From: Pseudomonadota bacterium
GTDB lineage: Bacteria; Pseudomonadota; Gammaproteobacteria; Xanthomonadales; Rhodanobacteraceae
DNA: 5,249 nucleotides
NCBI GenBank assembly: GCA_021798675.1
Contig: JAJZGE010000184.1
Span: 1-5,249 of the forward strand
Reading direction: 5' to 3'
Made by a program: the position numbers and the translations under genes. The notes beneath the pieces were generated by a model, which had not been told where the DNA came from, made no database searches, and saw only the letters and a list, made by a program, of their open reading frames with translations. Shown here in pieces: positions 1-5,249 of this stretch; within the stretch, counting starts at the first letter, position 1, and every line of letters begins with the position of its first letter.

Positions 1-89
1 ACCAGCACGGCGAGTATCAGCAAGCGCGCCGGCTCGTGCACCAGCCGGTCCAGCGCCATCACTTCGCCGATGCGCGATGGCGCGCTCAT
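1..89 (-). CDS. Winged-helix transcriptional regulator, N-terminal 29 residues only (HTH_34/MarR-ArsR-like)
   Basis: Only the start of this gene is in the window; it runs off the left edge. It reads M-S-A-P-S-R-I-G-E-V-M-A and then LDRLVHEPARLLILAVL. The pattern 'LD+hhHEPhRLxIhxhL' is the usual first helix of the small (about 100-residue) winged-helix regulators of the HTH_34 (PF13601) type, whose recognition helix follows further on. Those proteins bind DNA as dimers and normally act as local repressors or activators; this role is family knowledge, not seen here. The ATG overlaps the stop of the upstream membrane-protein gene (ATGA, positions 86-89), so the two are almost certainly co-transcribed and translationally coupled; no strong Shine-Dalgarno of its own is seen. 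The effector is unknown. The assignment rests on about 20 residues, so other winged-helix families remain possible. Confidence 0.7.
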   Translation of the reverse strand, partial: MSAPSRIGEVMALDRLVHEPARLLILAVL

Positions 90-757
90 GCTTCGCCCGC
101 TGCTTCGCGAAATTGCAGCAGCCGCGCGCGCAACGACCGGAAACGGCGATGGTCGCTCACCCCGCGCCCGATCAGCAGCAGCGCCGTCAACGGGAACAGC
201 AGGGCCAGCAAGGCCATCGGCGGATTCGCGATTGCCTCGGCGGTACCGATCACCGGATAGGCGAAACCTGCGCAGACCAGCGCCGCCTGGCAAAACAGGA
301 ACGTGCCGACGACAAAGTCCAGCGCGCTGCGCAACCAACGCCACGCGGCCAGCGCCAGCAACCAGACCAGCGCCAGATAGGCGAGACTGCCGGGCGACAG
401 ACGAACGGCTTGCGGGAACGCATGGATCGTCACAAGCACGGCCACCAGCACGGTCACGCCTGCGCAGCAGCGATGGACACGGCGATCGACCGTACTCTCC
501 TGCTCCTCCACGTGGCCAAGCCGCTGGTAATAGCGGCGTGCCGCAACCTGCCTGGCCAACAACCACAGGATCGGTAGTGCCACCAGCGCCATCCGCCATG
601 CCAGCGACAGGGGCAACAGGCCGCCGAACAGGTACGAGGCAAGGCAGAACAGGCCGCCAAGTACCGACGCCAGCCCGCCCGCACTGCGCGAATAGCGCGC
701 GTATTCGCGCGTCAGCGATTCCAGCTCACAGAGCTTTTCCTGCGTCCCGTCCGACAA
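86..757 (-). CDS. Six-helix integral membrane protein of unknown function, partner of an HTH_34-like regulator
   Basis: This 223-residue protein has a short charged, cytoplasmic-looking N-terminus (residues 1-24, LCELESLTREYARYSR). Six hydrophobic helices follow at about 25-45, 53-70, 98-115, 123-143, 147-168 and 179-198. A basic tail (DHRRFRSLRARLLQFR) ends the protein. The longest loop (71-97, ARRYYQRLGHVEEQESTVDRR) is strongly charged and so probably cytoplasmic. No enzymatic or transporter motif is recognisable. I chose the TTG at 757 because GGAG lies 7 bases upstream and the hydrophobic, membrane-like composition begins just after it. The reading frame continues open to 1198, but that stretch is Arg/Pro/Ala-rich shadow of the divergent gene. 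An alternative TTG at 775 lacks a ribosome binding site. The gene overlaps the downstream regulator by 4 bases. Membrane proteins paired with small winged-helix regulators are frequent in Xanthomonadales (recalled, not checked), suggesting stress- or ligand-responsive control, but no function can be assigned. Confidence 0.75.
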   Translation of the reverse strand: MSDGTQEKLCELESLTREYARYSRSAGGLASVLGGLFCLASYLFGGLLPLSLAWRMALVALPILWLLARQVAARRYYQRLGHVEEQESTVDRRVHRCCAGVTVLVAVLVTIHAFPQAVRLSPGSLAYLALVWLLALAAWRWLRSALDFVVGTFLFCQAALVCAGFAYPVIGTAEAIANPPMALLALLFPLTALLLIGRGVSDHRRFRSLRARLLQFREAAGEA

Positions 758-764
758 GGCACGA

Positions 765-768
765 CTCC
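765..768 (-). promoter_or_regulatory. Shine-Dalgarno GGAG that fixes a TTG start
   Basis: On the minus strand GGAG lies 7 bases before the TTG at 757-755. No equally good site precedes the other in-frame TTG codons at 775 and 802. It therefore decides the start of the membrane-protein gene. Confidence 0.6.
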
Positions 769-780
769 ACGGCAAGTCAG

Positions 781-796
781 TGCAAATAGGTTTGCA
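781..796. repeat. Second inverted repeat TGCAAA-N4-TTTGCA sharing a half-site with the palindrome
   Basis: TGCAAA at 781-786 and TTTGCA at 791-796 form an inverted repeat with a 4-base spacer. The right arm is also the left arm of the 15-bp palindrome at 790-804. TGCAAA half-sites therefore occur three times in 23 bases (781-786, 791-796 inverted, 798-803). This arrangement would suit cooperative or alternative dimer binding by a regulator; that role is inferred. Confidence 0.4.
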
Positions 797-804
797 TTGC
801 AAAC
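790..804. promoter_or_regulatory. Perfect 15-bp palindrome, candidate operator
   Basis: GTTTGCA-T-TGCAAAC is a perfect inverted repeat (7+1+7). It is AT-rich against a strongly GC-rich background and lies 33 bases upstream of the TTG start of the minus-strand membrane protein/regulator unit. It also sits where the -35/-10 spacer and -10 region would be if the TTGACA at 817-812 (minus strand) is the -35 box. This is the classic position for a repressor site. The regulator encoded two genes downstream is the obvious candidate ligand (inference). The palindrome could also affect the divergent channel gene, whose start is 115 bases away. Confidence 0.5.
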
Positions 805-811
805 TTGTCTG

Positions 812-817
812 TGTCAA
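812..817 (-). promoter_or_regulatory. Consensus -35-like box TTGACA for the membrane protein/regulator unit
   Basis: Read on the minus strand, positions 817-812 are TTGACA, identical to the sigma-70 -35 consensus. It lies 54 bases upstream of the TTG start at 757. The -10 is unconvincing: the hexamer at 17-base spacing is CAAACC (794-789), and the better-looking TATTTG (788-783) would need a 23-base spacer. The promoter may be weak or activator-dependent, or the box may be coincidental. Confidence 0.3.
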
Positions 818-835
818 CCGGAGAGTACTTCCGGT
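817..835. repeat. Inverted repeat ACCGGA-N7-TCCGGT in the divergent intergenic region
   Basis: ACCGGA (817-822) and TCCGGT (830-835) are inverted copies flanking GAGTACT. If the single G at 823 were removed, the whole element would be one continuous 18-bp palindrome centred on AGTACT. It abuts the TTGACA box. It could be a second protein-binding site or a small hairpin. The sequence cannot distinguish these, and a short GC-rich inverted repeat may be chance. Confidence 0.3.
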
Positions 836-883
836 ACGCCGCGTCCCGGCCTGAACGCCGGCAACGTACGCATGCCCCGCCGG

Positions 884-912
884 TTGACCCCCCGCGACGC
901 GGCCCGGATCAT
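884..912 (+). promoter_or_regulatory. Weak candidate promoter ending exactly at the channel start codon
   Basis: TTGACC (884-889, 5 of 6 consensus) is followed after 17 bases by GATCAT (907-912, 4 of 6). By the usual spacing, transcription would begin at 919, the A of the ATG of the channel gene, giving a leaderless message. The ATG lacks a strong Shine-Dalgarno, having only GGA 10 bases upstream, which is compatible with this. The -10 lacks the first T, so this is a low-confidence call. Confidence 0.25.
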
Positions 913-918
913 GCCGGA

Positions 919-3357
919 ATGCCCAACCTGATCCGTCGCCTGCCGGCACTCCCGGCCACCCTGCTGACCCTTGCCCTTGCCTTCGCGCCCGCCTGCGCGA
1001 AGGCGGCGGACACCGCCGTGCCCGCGGCCACGCCGGCGCAGACCCTGCAGCAACTGGGCGACCAGCTCGCCGAGGTGAAGTCCGCGCTGGACAAGGCGCA
1101 ACAGGGCAAGCCCGGCAGCACCACGTTGGCCGACTTGCGCACCCGCGCGCTGCAGGTGCAGGACCAGGCACAGCAACTGTCCGACGGCCTCGCGCCACAG
1201 ATGAGCGCGCTGCAGGCGCAGATCACCGTGCTGGGCCCGGCGCCGGCCAAGGGTGCCCCACCCGAGGCCCCGGAAGTGGCGGCGCAGCGCCGCCAACTGG
1301 ACAAGGCGCAGGCAAACCTCAACGCGCAGATCGTGCAGGCGAAATCGCTGAGCCTGGATGCCCAGCAACTGGTGGGACAGATCACCGGCCTGCGCAACGA
1401 CCAGTTCCAGGCGCGCCTGGCGGAGCGCACCAGCACCCCGCTGGGCCACGCGTTCTGGGCCGACCAGGCACGCGCGTGGCCTGGCGATACGATGCGACTG
1501 CGCCGCTTTGCCGCAAGCTGGGCCGAAGGCTGGGGCGACGCCTGGCAGGCGCCGAACCGCACGCCGCTGTTGCTGTGCCTGGTCGCCGCAGCCGTGCTGC
1601 TGGCGGGCGGGCGCCAGGGTTTGCGGCGCCTGTGGCAGGGCGTCGCCGTGCGCTGGCTGCCGGACGGACACCTTCGCCGCAGCGCGGCGGCGGCGGCAAT
1701 GGCGCTTTCCACCACGCTGCTGATCGGACTGGCGGCGAAGCTCGTGCACCTGGGCATCGACTGGAACGACACGCTGGACCCCGAGCTCGACGGGCTGGCC
1801 GCCTCGATGATGCGCGTCGTCACCGTCGCCGCCCTGATGGGCGGGCTGGGCAGCGCGCTGCTGTCGGCGCGGCGAGCGTCGTGGCGGCTGCTGCCGGTAT
1901 CGGATATCGCCGCGCAACGTCTGCGGCGCTTCCCGTGGCTGCTGGGCGGCGCTGCGCTGCTTACCGGCGCCGTCGAGCGGGTCCTCCGCAGCATGGGCGC
2001 CAGCCTGCCGGCCACGGTGCTGCTGCATGCCGTGCTGGCCCTGCTGGTCAGTGGCCTGGTCGGCTCGCTGCTGCTGCGCCTGCGACACGCGCGCCGCGAG
2101 GCCGACGCCCAGGGCGATGAGCGACCGCGCCGGCCGTTGTGGGTGGGGCTGGTGAGCTTCGCCGTCATCCTGGGCGTGGCCGTGTGCTGGCTTGCGGTGT
2201 TCACCGGATTCATCGCACTGGCCTTCTTCGTGGCGGCGCAGATGCTGTGGTCCGGGCTGGTACTCGCCTGCTTCTACCTGCTGATGCAACTGGCACGCGA
2301 CCTGTTCGACACCCTGCTCTCGCCGCAGGGCCGCAGCGGCCAGCACCTGCAGGCCGGTTTCGACATCTCCTCCGAGACGCTGGAGCAGGCCTCTGCGGTG
2401 CTGACCGGGGTGACCCGCGTGCTGTTGGCGCTGGTCGCGCTGGCGATGGTGCTGTCGCCGTACGATGCCGGCCCGGGGGAGCTGGCGCAACGCGCAGCGC
2501 AGCTCTTCAGCGGGCACAGCCTGGGCCAGCTGCCGATCAGCCCCGGCGCCATACTCGGCGCCATCGCCGTATTCGTGCTGGGCCTGCTCGCCCTGCGTGC
2601 ACTGAAAAACTGGCTGCGCGACCAGTTGCTGCCCACCACGTCGATGGATGCGGGCATGCGCGATTCGGTGCTCACCCTGCTCGGCTACCTGGGTGGCGTG
2701 ATCGTGTTCGCGCTGTCCCTGGCCGAAATGAACGTGAGCTTGCAGAGCATCACGTGGATCGCCAGCGCGCTGTCGGTGGGCATCGGCTTCGGCCTGCAGG
2801 CGGTGGTGCAAAACTTCATCTCCGGCCTGATCCTGCTGGTGGAGCGGCCGGTGAAGGTGGGCGACTGGGTGAGCCTGTCCAGCGACGTGGAGGGCGACAT
2901 CCGCCGCATCAACGTGCGCGCCACCGAGATCCAGCTGTGGGACCGCTCCACCGTGATCGTGCCGAACTCGCAGCTGATCACCCAGAACGTGCGCAACGTG
3001 ACCCACGGCAGCGCGCAGGGCCGCGTGCGCATCCTGCTGCCGATGCCGCTGGACACCGACGCCGACCAGGCGCGCCAGCTGATGCTGGAGGCGCTGCAGG
3101 CGCATCCGGCCACGCTGGCGAACCCGGCGCCGCTGGTACGGCTGGACAACATCAACGCCAGCTCGATGACCTTCAGCATGACCTCCTACGTGCGCAGCCC
3201 GCGCGACGTGGGCGCGGTGAAGAGCGACATCCTGTTCGACATCCTCGCCCGCCTGCGCGCGGCCAGCCTGCCGCTGTCCACGCCGACCAGCATGGTGGTG
3301 CGCAACCTCGGTCCGTTGGGCGAAGACAGTCCCGCGGCGCCGTTCCAGCCGTCGTGA
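919..3357 (+). CDS. DUF3772 domain-containing MscS-family mechanosensitive ion channel
   Basis: This 812-residue inner-membrane protein is a large relative of MscS (about 286 residues in E. coli), in the size range of YbiO or DUF3772 channels. Such channels open under membrane tension and release solutes during hypo-osmotic shock (family knowledge). A signal peptide occupies residues 1-29 (cleavage near AKA/AD). A Gln/Ala-rich coiled-coil periplasmic region covers about 35-170; its second half (102-172, with LGPAP, PPEAPEVAAQRRQLD and LRNDQFQARL) matches DUF3772. About eleven membrane helices lie between 214 and 639. The last is the pore helix (612-639), with the GIGFGLQ glycine pattern (G621, G623, G625, Q627), N632 and G636. 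The MscS beta domain follows (GDWVSL from 648, IVPNSQL at 680-686), then the alpha/beta C-terminal domain to about 795. The frame is open upstream to a TTG at 805, but those 38 residues are Arg/Pro-rich and precede the signal peptide, so I chose the ATG at 919. It is divergent from the regulator unit and convergent with the DUF3761 gene. Confidence 0.93.
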   Translation: MPNLIRRLPALPATLLTLALAFAPACAKAADTAVPAATPAQTLQQLGDQLAEVKSALDKAQQGKPGSTTLADLRTRALQVQDQAQQLSDGLAPQMSALQAQITVLGPAPAKGAPPEAPEVAAQRRQLDKAQANLNAQIVQAKSLSLDAQQLVGQITGLRNDQFQARLAERTSTPLGHAFWADQARAWPGDTMRLRRFAASWAEGWGDAWQAPNRTPLLLCLVAAAVLLAGGRQGLRRLWQGVAVRWLPDGHLRRSAAAAAMALSTTLLIGLAAKLVHLGIDWNDTLDPELDGLAASMMRVVTVAALMGGLGSALLSARRASWRLLPVSDIAAQRLRRFPWLLGGAALLTGAVERVLRSMGASLPATVLLHAVLALLVSGLVGSLLLRLRHARREADAQGDERPRRPLWVGLVSFAVILGVAVCWLAVFTGFIALAFFVAAQMLWSGLVLACFYLLMQLARDLFDTLLSPQGRSGQHLQAGFDISSETLEQASAVLTGVTRVLLALVALAMVLSPYDAGPGELAQRAAQLFSGHSLGQLPISPGAILGAIAVFVLGLLALRALKNWLRDQLLPTTSMDAGMRDSVLTLLGYLGGVIVFALSLAEMNVSLQSITWIASALSVGIGFGLQAVVQNFISGLILLVERPVKVGDWVSLSSDVEGDIRRINVRATEIQLWDRSTVIVPNSQLITQNVRNVTHGSAQGRVRILLPMPLDTDADQARQLMLEALQAHPATLANPAPLVRLDNINASSMTFSMTSYVRSPRDVGAVKSDILFDILARLRAASLPLSTPTSMVVRNLGPLGEDSPAAPFQPS

Positions 3358-3363
3358 CGTCGA

Positions 3364-3393
3364 CGAAAAGGCCGGCTTGCGCCGGCCTTTTCG
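3364..3393. terminator. Bidirectional Rho-independent terminator between convergent genes
   Basis: A perfect 13-bp stem (3364-3376 with 3381-3393) closes a TTGC loop. The core is GGCCGGC/GCCGGCC. Each arm carries four A on its 5' side or four T on its 3' side, so on either strand a GC-rich stem ends in a short T run. It begins 7 bases after the stop of the plus-strand channel and lies 25 bases past the stop of the minus-strand DUF3761 gene, so it can end both transcripts. Confidence 0.85.
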
Positions 3394-3417
3394 TTGCCTC
3401 GACGGGGGCGTGGCGGA

Positions 3418-3873
3418 TTAGGGCTTGCAGGCCTTGCCGTGTTCGCCGTGGAAGCCCTTGGCCTTGGCGTCGGCCTCGCTCATGTACTCGCCGTGCTTGG
3501 TCTTGCCGTACCACTTGTCGCCGGGGCAGTGGTAGACCTTGCTGCTGGCATTGACCCAGACCATGCCCGGGCCGCCGCCCGGCGCCGCGGTCGCGGCGGG
3601 CTTGCTCCATGCCATCGACTTCTTGGCCGACGCCGGTGCGGCAGCGGCAGGCGCGGCCGCCTTCGACGACGCACCGGCGGCGCCGTACCACGCCTTCACA
3701 CCCTTGTGGCCCTTGCAGGCGCCGCGCTTGGTGGCGTTGCTGGTGTAGCTGCCGTCCTTGCACTGGCCGGTGGAACCGGCGGGTGCGGCAGCAGGTGCGG
3801 CGGACTGCGCCTGCACGGCCGGCATGGCCAGCAGGCAACCGAACGCCAGGGCGAACACGATGGACGCTTTCAT
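3418..3873 (-). CDS. Small exported DUF3761-type protein with C-terminal WYG/YM domain
   Basis: This is a 151-residue secreted or periplasmic protein of unknown function. A signal peptide covers 1-22 (MKASIVFALAFGCLLAMPAV then QA, cleavage at VQA/QS). A short Ala/Pro stretch is followed at 36-64 by a segment of the DUF3761 (PF12587) type: C38-K-D-G-S-Y-T, then GACKGHKGVKAWYG with C53. A low-complexity Ala/Pro/Lys linker (65-100) leads to a second conserved block (104-149) with MVWVN, S-K-V-Y-H-C116-P-G-D-K-W-Y-G-K-T-K-H-G-E-Y-M-S-E-A-D-A and C149. The four cysteines of the mature part could form two disulfides in the periplasm (inference). The start is one of two adjacent ATGs (3876 or 3873); GGAG lies 7 bases before the one at 3873 and only 4 before the other. 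The pair is preceded by an in-frame TTG, an unlikely start. The gene converges on the channel gene and stands alone. DUF3761 membership is recognised by pattern, not by search. Confidence 0.85.
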   Translation of the reverse strand: MKASIVFALAFGCLLAMPAVQAQSAAPAAAPAGSTGQCKDGSYTSNATKRGACKGHKGVKAWYGAAGASSKAAAPAAAAPASAKKSMAWSKPAATAAPGGGPGMVWVNASSKVYHCPGDKWYGKTKHGEYMSEADAKAKGFHGEHGKACKP

Positions 3874-3880
3874 CATCAAA

Positions 3881-3887
3881 CTCCCTC
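3881..3887 (-). promoter_or_regulatory. Strong Shine-Dalgarno GAGGGAG before tandem ATG codons
   Basis: On the minus strand GAGGGAG is followed by TTTG and then ATGATG. Its GGAG part fits the ATG at 3873 (7 bases) and its GAGG part fits the ATG at 3876 (7 bases). Translation may begin at either ATG, with a one-residue difference in the signal peptide. Confidence 0.7.
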
Positions 3888-3991
3888 TTGCGCGATGGTG
3901 GTCTCGATGGCGGACGGCCCTGCCCTCGCGTCAGGTCACCGTGCCGCCCGCCCGTTGCACGCCGCGCCCCGCAGGGCAAAGCTGCTTGCAT

Positions 3992-4003
3992 GCACCCGGG
4001 TGC
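3992..4003. repeat. 12-bp perfect palindrome GCACCCGGGTGC
   Basis: It lies in the non-coding gap (3888-4088) between the esterase stop and the DUF3761 gene, 108 bases upstream of the first DUF3761 ribosome-site base on the minus strand. It could be a binding site or a small hairpin. No T run follows on either strand, so it does not look like a terminator. The rest of the gap shows no convincing promoter, terminator or small gene. In GC-rich DNA this palindrome may be chance. Confidence 0.25.
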
Positions 4004-4088
4004 CCGCGCGCGGCAAACTCCGCGCCGGAGACGCCACTATGCCGCAAGAGCCTGTCCACGCGATGCGAGGAAAGCGCCCGGTTCGTCG

Positions 4089-5249
4089 TCAGGGCTGCGA
4101 CGGCGGCCGCAGTTTGGAATGCGGGCGCGCGACGTCGTACATCTGCCAGCTGATCTGCTTCAGCAGGCCCTGGCGGTCGTTGCCGACGCGGTACAGGTCG
4201 AAATGGGTGCGGCCGGGGATGAAGCGGATGTCGGATTTCGCGTGCAGGCCGTCCAGCACCGCCTTGAGCTTGTGCGCGGCGCCGTCCAGGTAGAACGTGT
4301 CGGCGGTGCCCACGTAGAGATGGATCTTGCCGTCGAGGTAGGGCTTCAGCTGGGCCCAGTGGTGCTGCAACCGGTAGGCGATGTCGTAGTGGTCGCGCCA
4401 GTAGTCCACCACGGTCGGGTCCACGTCGCCGGTGTCGCGGTCGAACATCGGCTCCGGGCGGCCGTCCTTGCCCTTGGGCGAGAACACCCATTCGAACGAG
4501 GCCAACTGGCCGCCGTACGGTCCCATCACGCGTTCCAGCTGGGCGAACTGCTGGAAGGTGGCCAGCACCTTGCCCTTGTCGCGCACCAGCGGATAGGCCG
4601 TGCCGTCGGGCCGGTGGTAGACGTTGGCGTGCGGCGCGTACAGGTCGGGCCCGGTGAAATCGTGGAAGTCACTGGGATCAGGCGAGGTGGACCAGGTGCC
4701 GCCGAAGATCTTCGGATAGCGCGTCTGCAGCCAGAGCGTGGCCCAGCCGCCGGAGGAATGGCCCTGCAGGAAGCGGCCGTTGGGCCTGGCGTCCATGCGG
4801 TAGGTCTTCTCCAGTTGCGGGATCAGCTCGGTGGTGAGCGCCCGGCCCCAGGGCCCGTTGTTCACCGAATCGGCGAACTCGGTGGTGCCGGTGGGGCTGG
4901 ACTGGTCGAGGAACACCCAGATCATCGGCGGCATCTGCTTCTCCGCCGTGGCGCCGTAGACCATCGCCGCGCTGCCCGCCAGCGTATCCGTGTCGCCGCC
5001 GAAACCGTGCGTGAAGTACACCGTGGGATAGGTCGCGCCGGCACTGTGGTTATAGCCCGGCGGCAACATCACCCAGCCGCGCATGTGGATGGGCCGCCCC
5101 CAGAACGCGCTCAGCACGGGACTGACGAAGTCGATGGCCTTGGTATGCTCGCGCGCCTCGTCGAAATGCTTGAGCGTGGTCTCGCTCATGTAGCGCTTCG
5201 GGATGTCCCACGCCTTGCGCGCCGGCACTATCTCCGAGAGCGTCAGGTC
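4089..5249 (-). CDS. Esterase/alpha-beta hydrolase, enterochelin-esterase-like (PF00756 type), N-terminus outside window
   Basis: The frame is open through the right edge (DLTLSEIVPARKAW... at the window end), so the 386 codons seen are the C-terminal part of a longer protein. The visible start suggests that an N-terminal leader or domain is missing. Counting from V1, the GTG at 5228-5226, the hydrolase fold begins near 33 (FVSPVLSAFWGRPI, VMLPPGY), a typical Esterase_D/Fes-like opening. It continues with YFTHGFGG at 71-78, likely forming the oxyanion region. The nucleophile elbow is G156-H-S158-S-G-G-W (Ser codon 4757-4755). The likely acid is D310 in VGTADTFYLD, and the histidine is H342 in GRTHFDLY (codon 4205-4203). 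The triad is therefore intact. It should hydrolyse an ester, but substrate and cellular location are not visible. The DPSDFHDFTGPDLY insert after the elbow is typical of the uncharacterised large esterases rather than S-formylglutathione hydrolase. No operon link is seen with the DUF3761 gene 215 bases downstream. Confidence 0.88.
   Translation of the reverse strand, partial: DLTLSEIVPARKAWDIPKRYMSETTLKHFDEAREHTKAIDFVSPVLSAFWGRPIHMRGWVMLPPGYNHSAGATYPTVYFTHGFGGDTDTLAGSAAMVYGATAEKQMPPMIWVFLDQSSPTGTTEFADSVNNGPWGRALTTELIPQLEKTYRMDARPNGRFLQGHSSGGWATLWLQTRYPKIFGGTWSTSPDPSDFHDFTGPDLYAPHANVYHRPDGTAYPLVRDKGKVLATFQQFAQLERVMGPYGGQLASFEWVFSPKGKDGRPEPMFDRDTGDVDPTVVDYWRDHYDIAYRLQHHWAQLKPYLDGKIHLYVGTADTFYLDGAAHKLKAVLDGLHAKSDIRFIPGRTHFDLYRVGNDRQGLLKQISWQMYDVARPHSKLRPPSQP

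Noticed and set aside
70..789. 239-codon plus-strand open frame across the membrane-protein gene
   Set aside because: The Arg/Pro/Ala-rich product has no motif, while the minus strand here encodes regular hydrophobic helices with a ribosome site.
805..918. 38-residue N-terminal extension of the channel from the TTG at 805
   Set aside because: It would place a charged Arg/Pro-rich stretch before a clear signal peptide and has no ribosome binding site; the ATG at 919 starts the signal peptide directly.
758..1198. Upstream 147-residue extension of the membrane protein
   Set aside because: This part is Arg/Pro/Ala-rich shadow of the channel's coding strand and the intergenic region; the GGAG-preceded TTG at 757 is a better start.
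814..3105. 763-codon open frame on the minus strand opposite the channel gene
   Set aside because: It is Gln/Arg/His/Ala-rich with no domain, starts inside the channel gene on the other strand, and is explained by high GC and codon bias of the real plus-strand gene.
2139..3554. 471-codon plus-strand open frame overlapping the channel gene's 3' half
   Set aside because: Its composition is Gly/Ala/Arg/Pro-rich with no motif, and it reads in another frame through the conserved MscS domain and the terminator; it is a shadow.
3394..4293. 299-codon plus-strand open frame over the DUF3761 gene and the gap
   Set aside because: The opposite strand has a signal peptide, a strong ribosome site and family motifs; this frame shows only low-complexity Gly/Ala/Arg sequence.
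3931..4491. 186-codon minus-strand frame overlapping the esterase
   Set aside because: It is out of frame with the esterase, whose catalytic residues are intact; composition is Arg/Pro/Gly-rich, so it is a shadow rather than a frameshifted piece.

Overview
The window is a GC-rich stretch of bacterial chromosome. Gene content and sequence style suggest a gammaproteobacterium of the order Xanthomonadales (Rhodanobacter, Dyella, Xanthomonas or Lysobacter type). This is inferred from the protein families: a DUF3772-MscS channel, a secreted DUF3761 protein and a small HTH_34-like regulator paired with a membrane protein. No ribosomal or marker gene fixes the genus. I see no rRNA, tRNA, CRISPR array, insertion sequence or phage gene.

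Positions 1-757 hold a two-gene unit on the minus strand. A six-helix membrane protein (start TTG at 757) is followed, with an ATGA stop/start overlap, by a winged-helix transcriptional regulator that runs off the left edge. Upstream of the unit (781-835) is a dense cluster of inverted repeats. It includes a perfect 15-bp palindrome just downstream of a consensus TTGACA box, and looks like an operator/promoter for the pair.

Positions 919-3357 (plus strand, divergent from the first unit) encode a large inner-membrane mechanosensitive channel. It has a signal peptide, a periplasmic coiled-coil/DUF3772 region, about eleven membrane helices and a C-terminal MscS domain. A perfect 13-bp-stem terminator (3364-3393) lies between it and the converging gene and can serve both.

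Positions 3418-3873 (minus) encode a small exported DUF3761-type protein with four cysteines in its mature part. After about 215 bases without a recognisable gene, positions 4089-5249 (minus) hold most of an esterase/alpha-beta hydrolase of the enterochelin-esterase-like type. Its catalytic triad is visible and its N-terminus lies beyond the right edge.

The genes do not form one pathway. The only clear functional unit is the membrane-protein/regulator pair with its candidate operator. The channel, the DUF3761 protein and the esterase look like independent, mostly envelope-related housekeeping or accessory genes.
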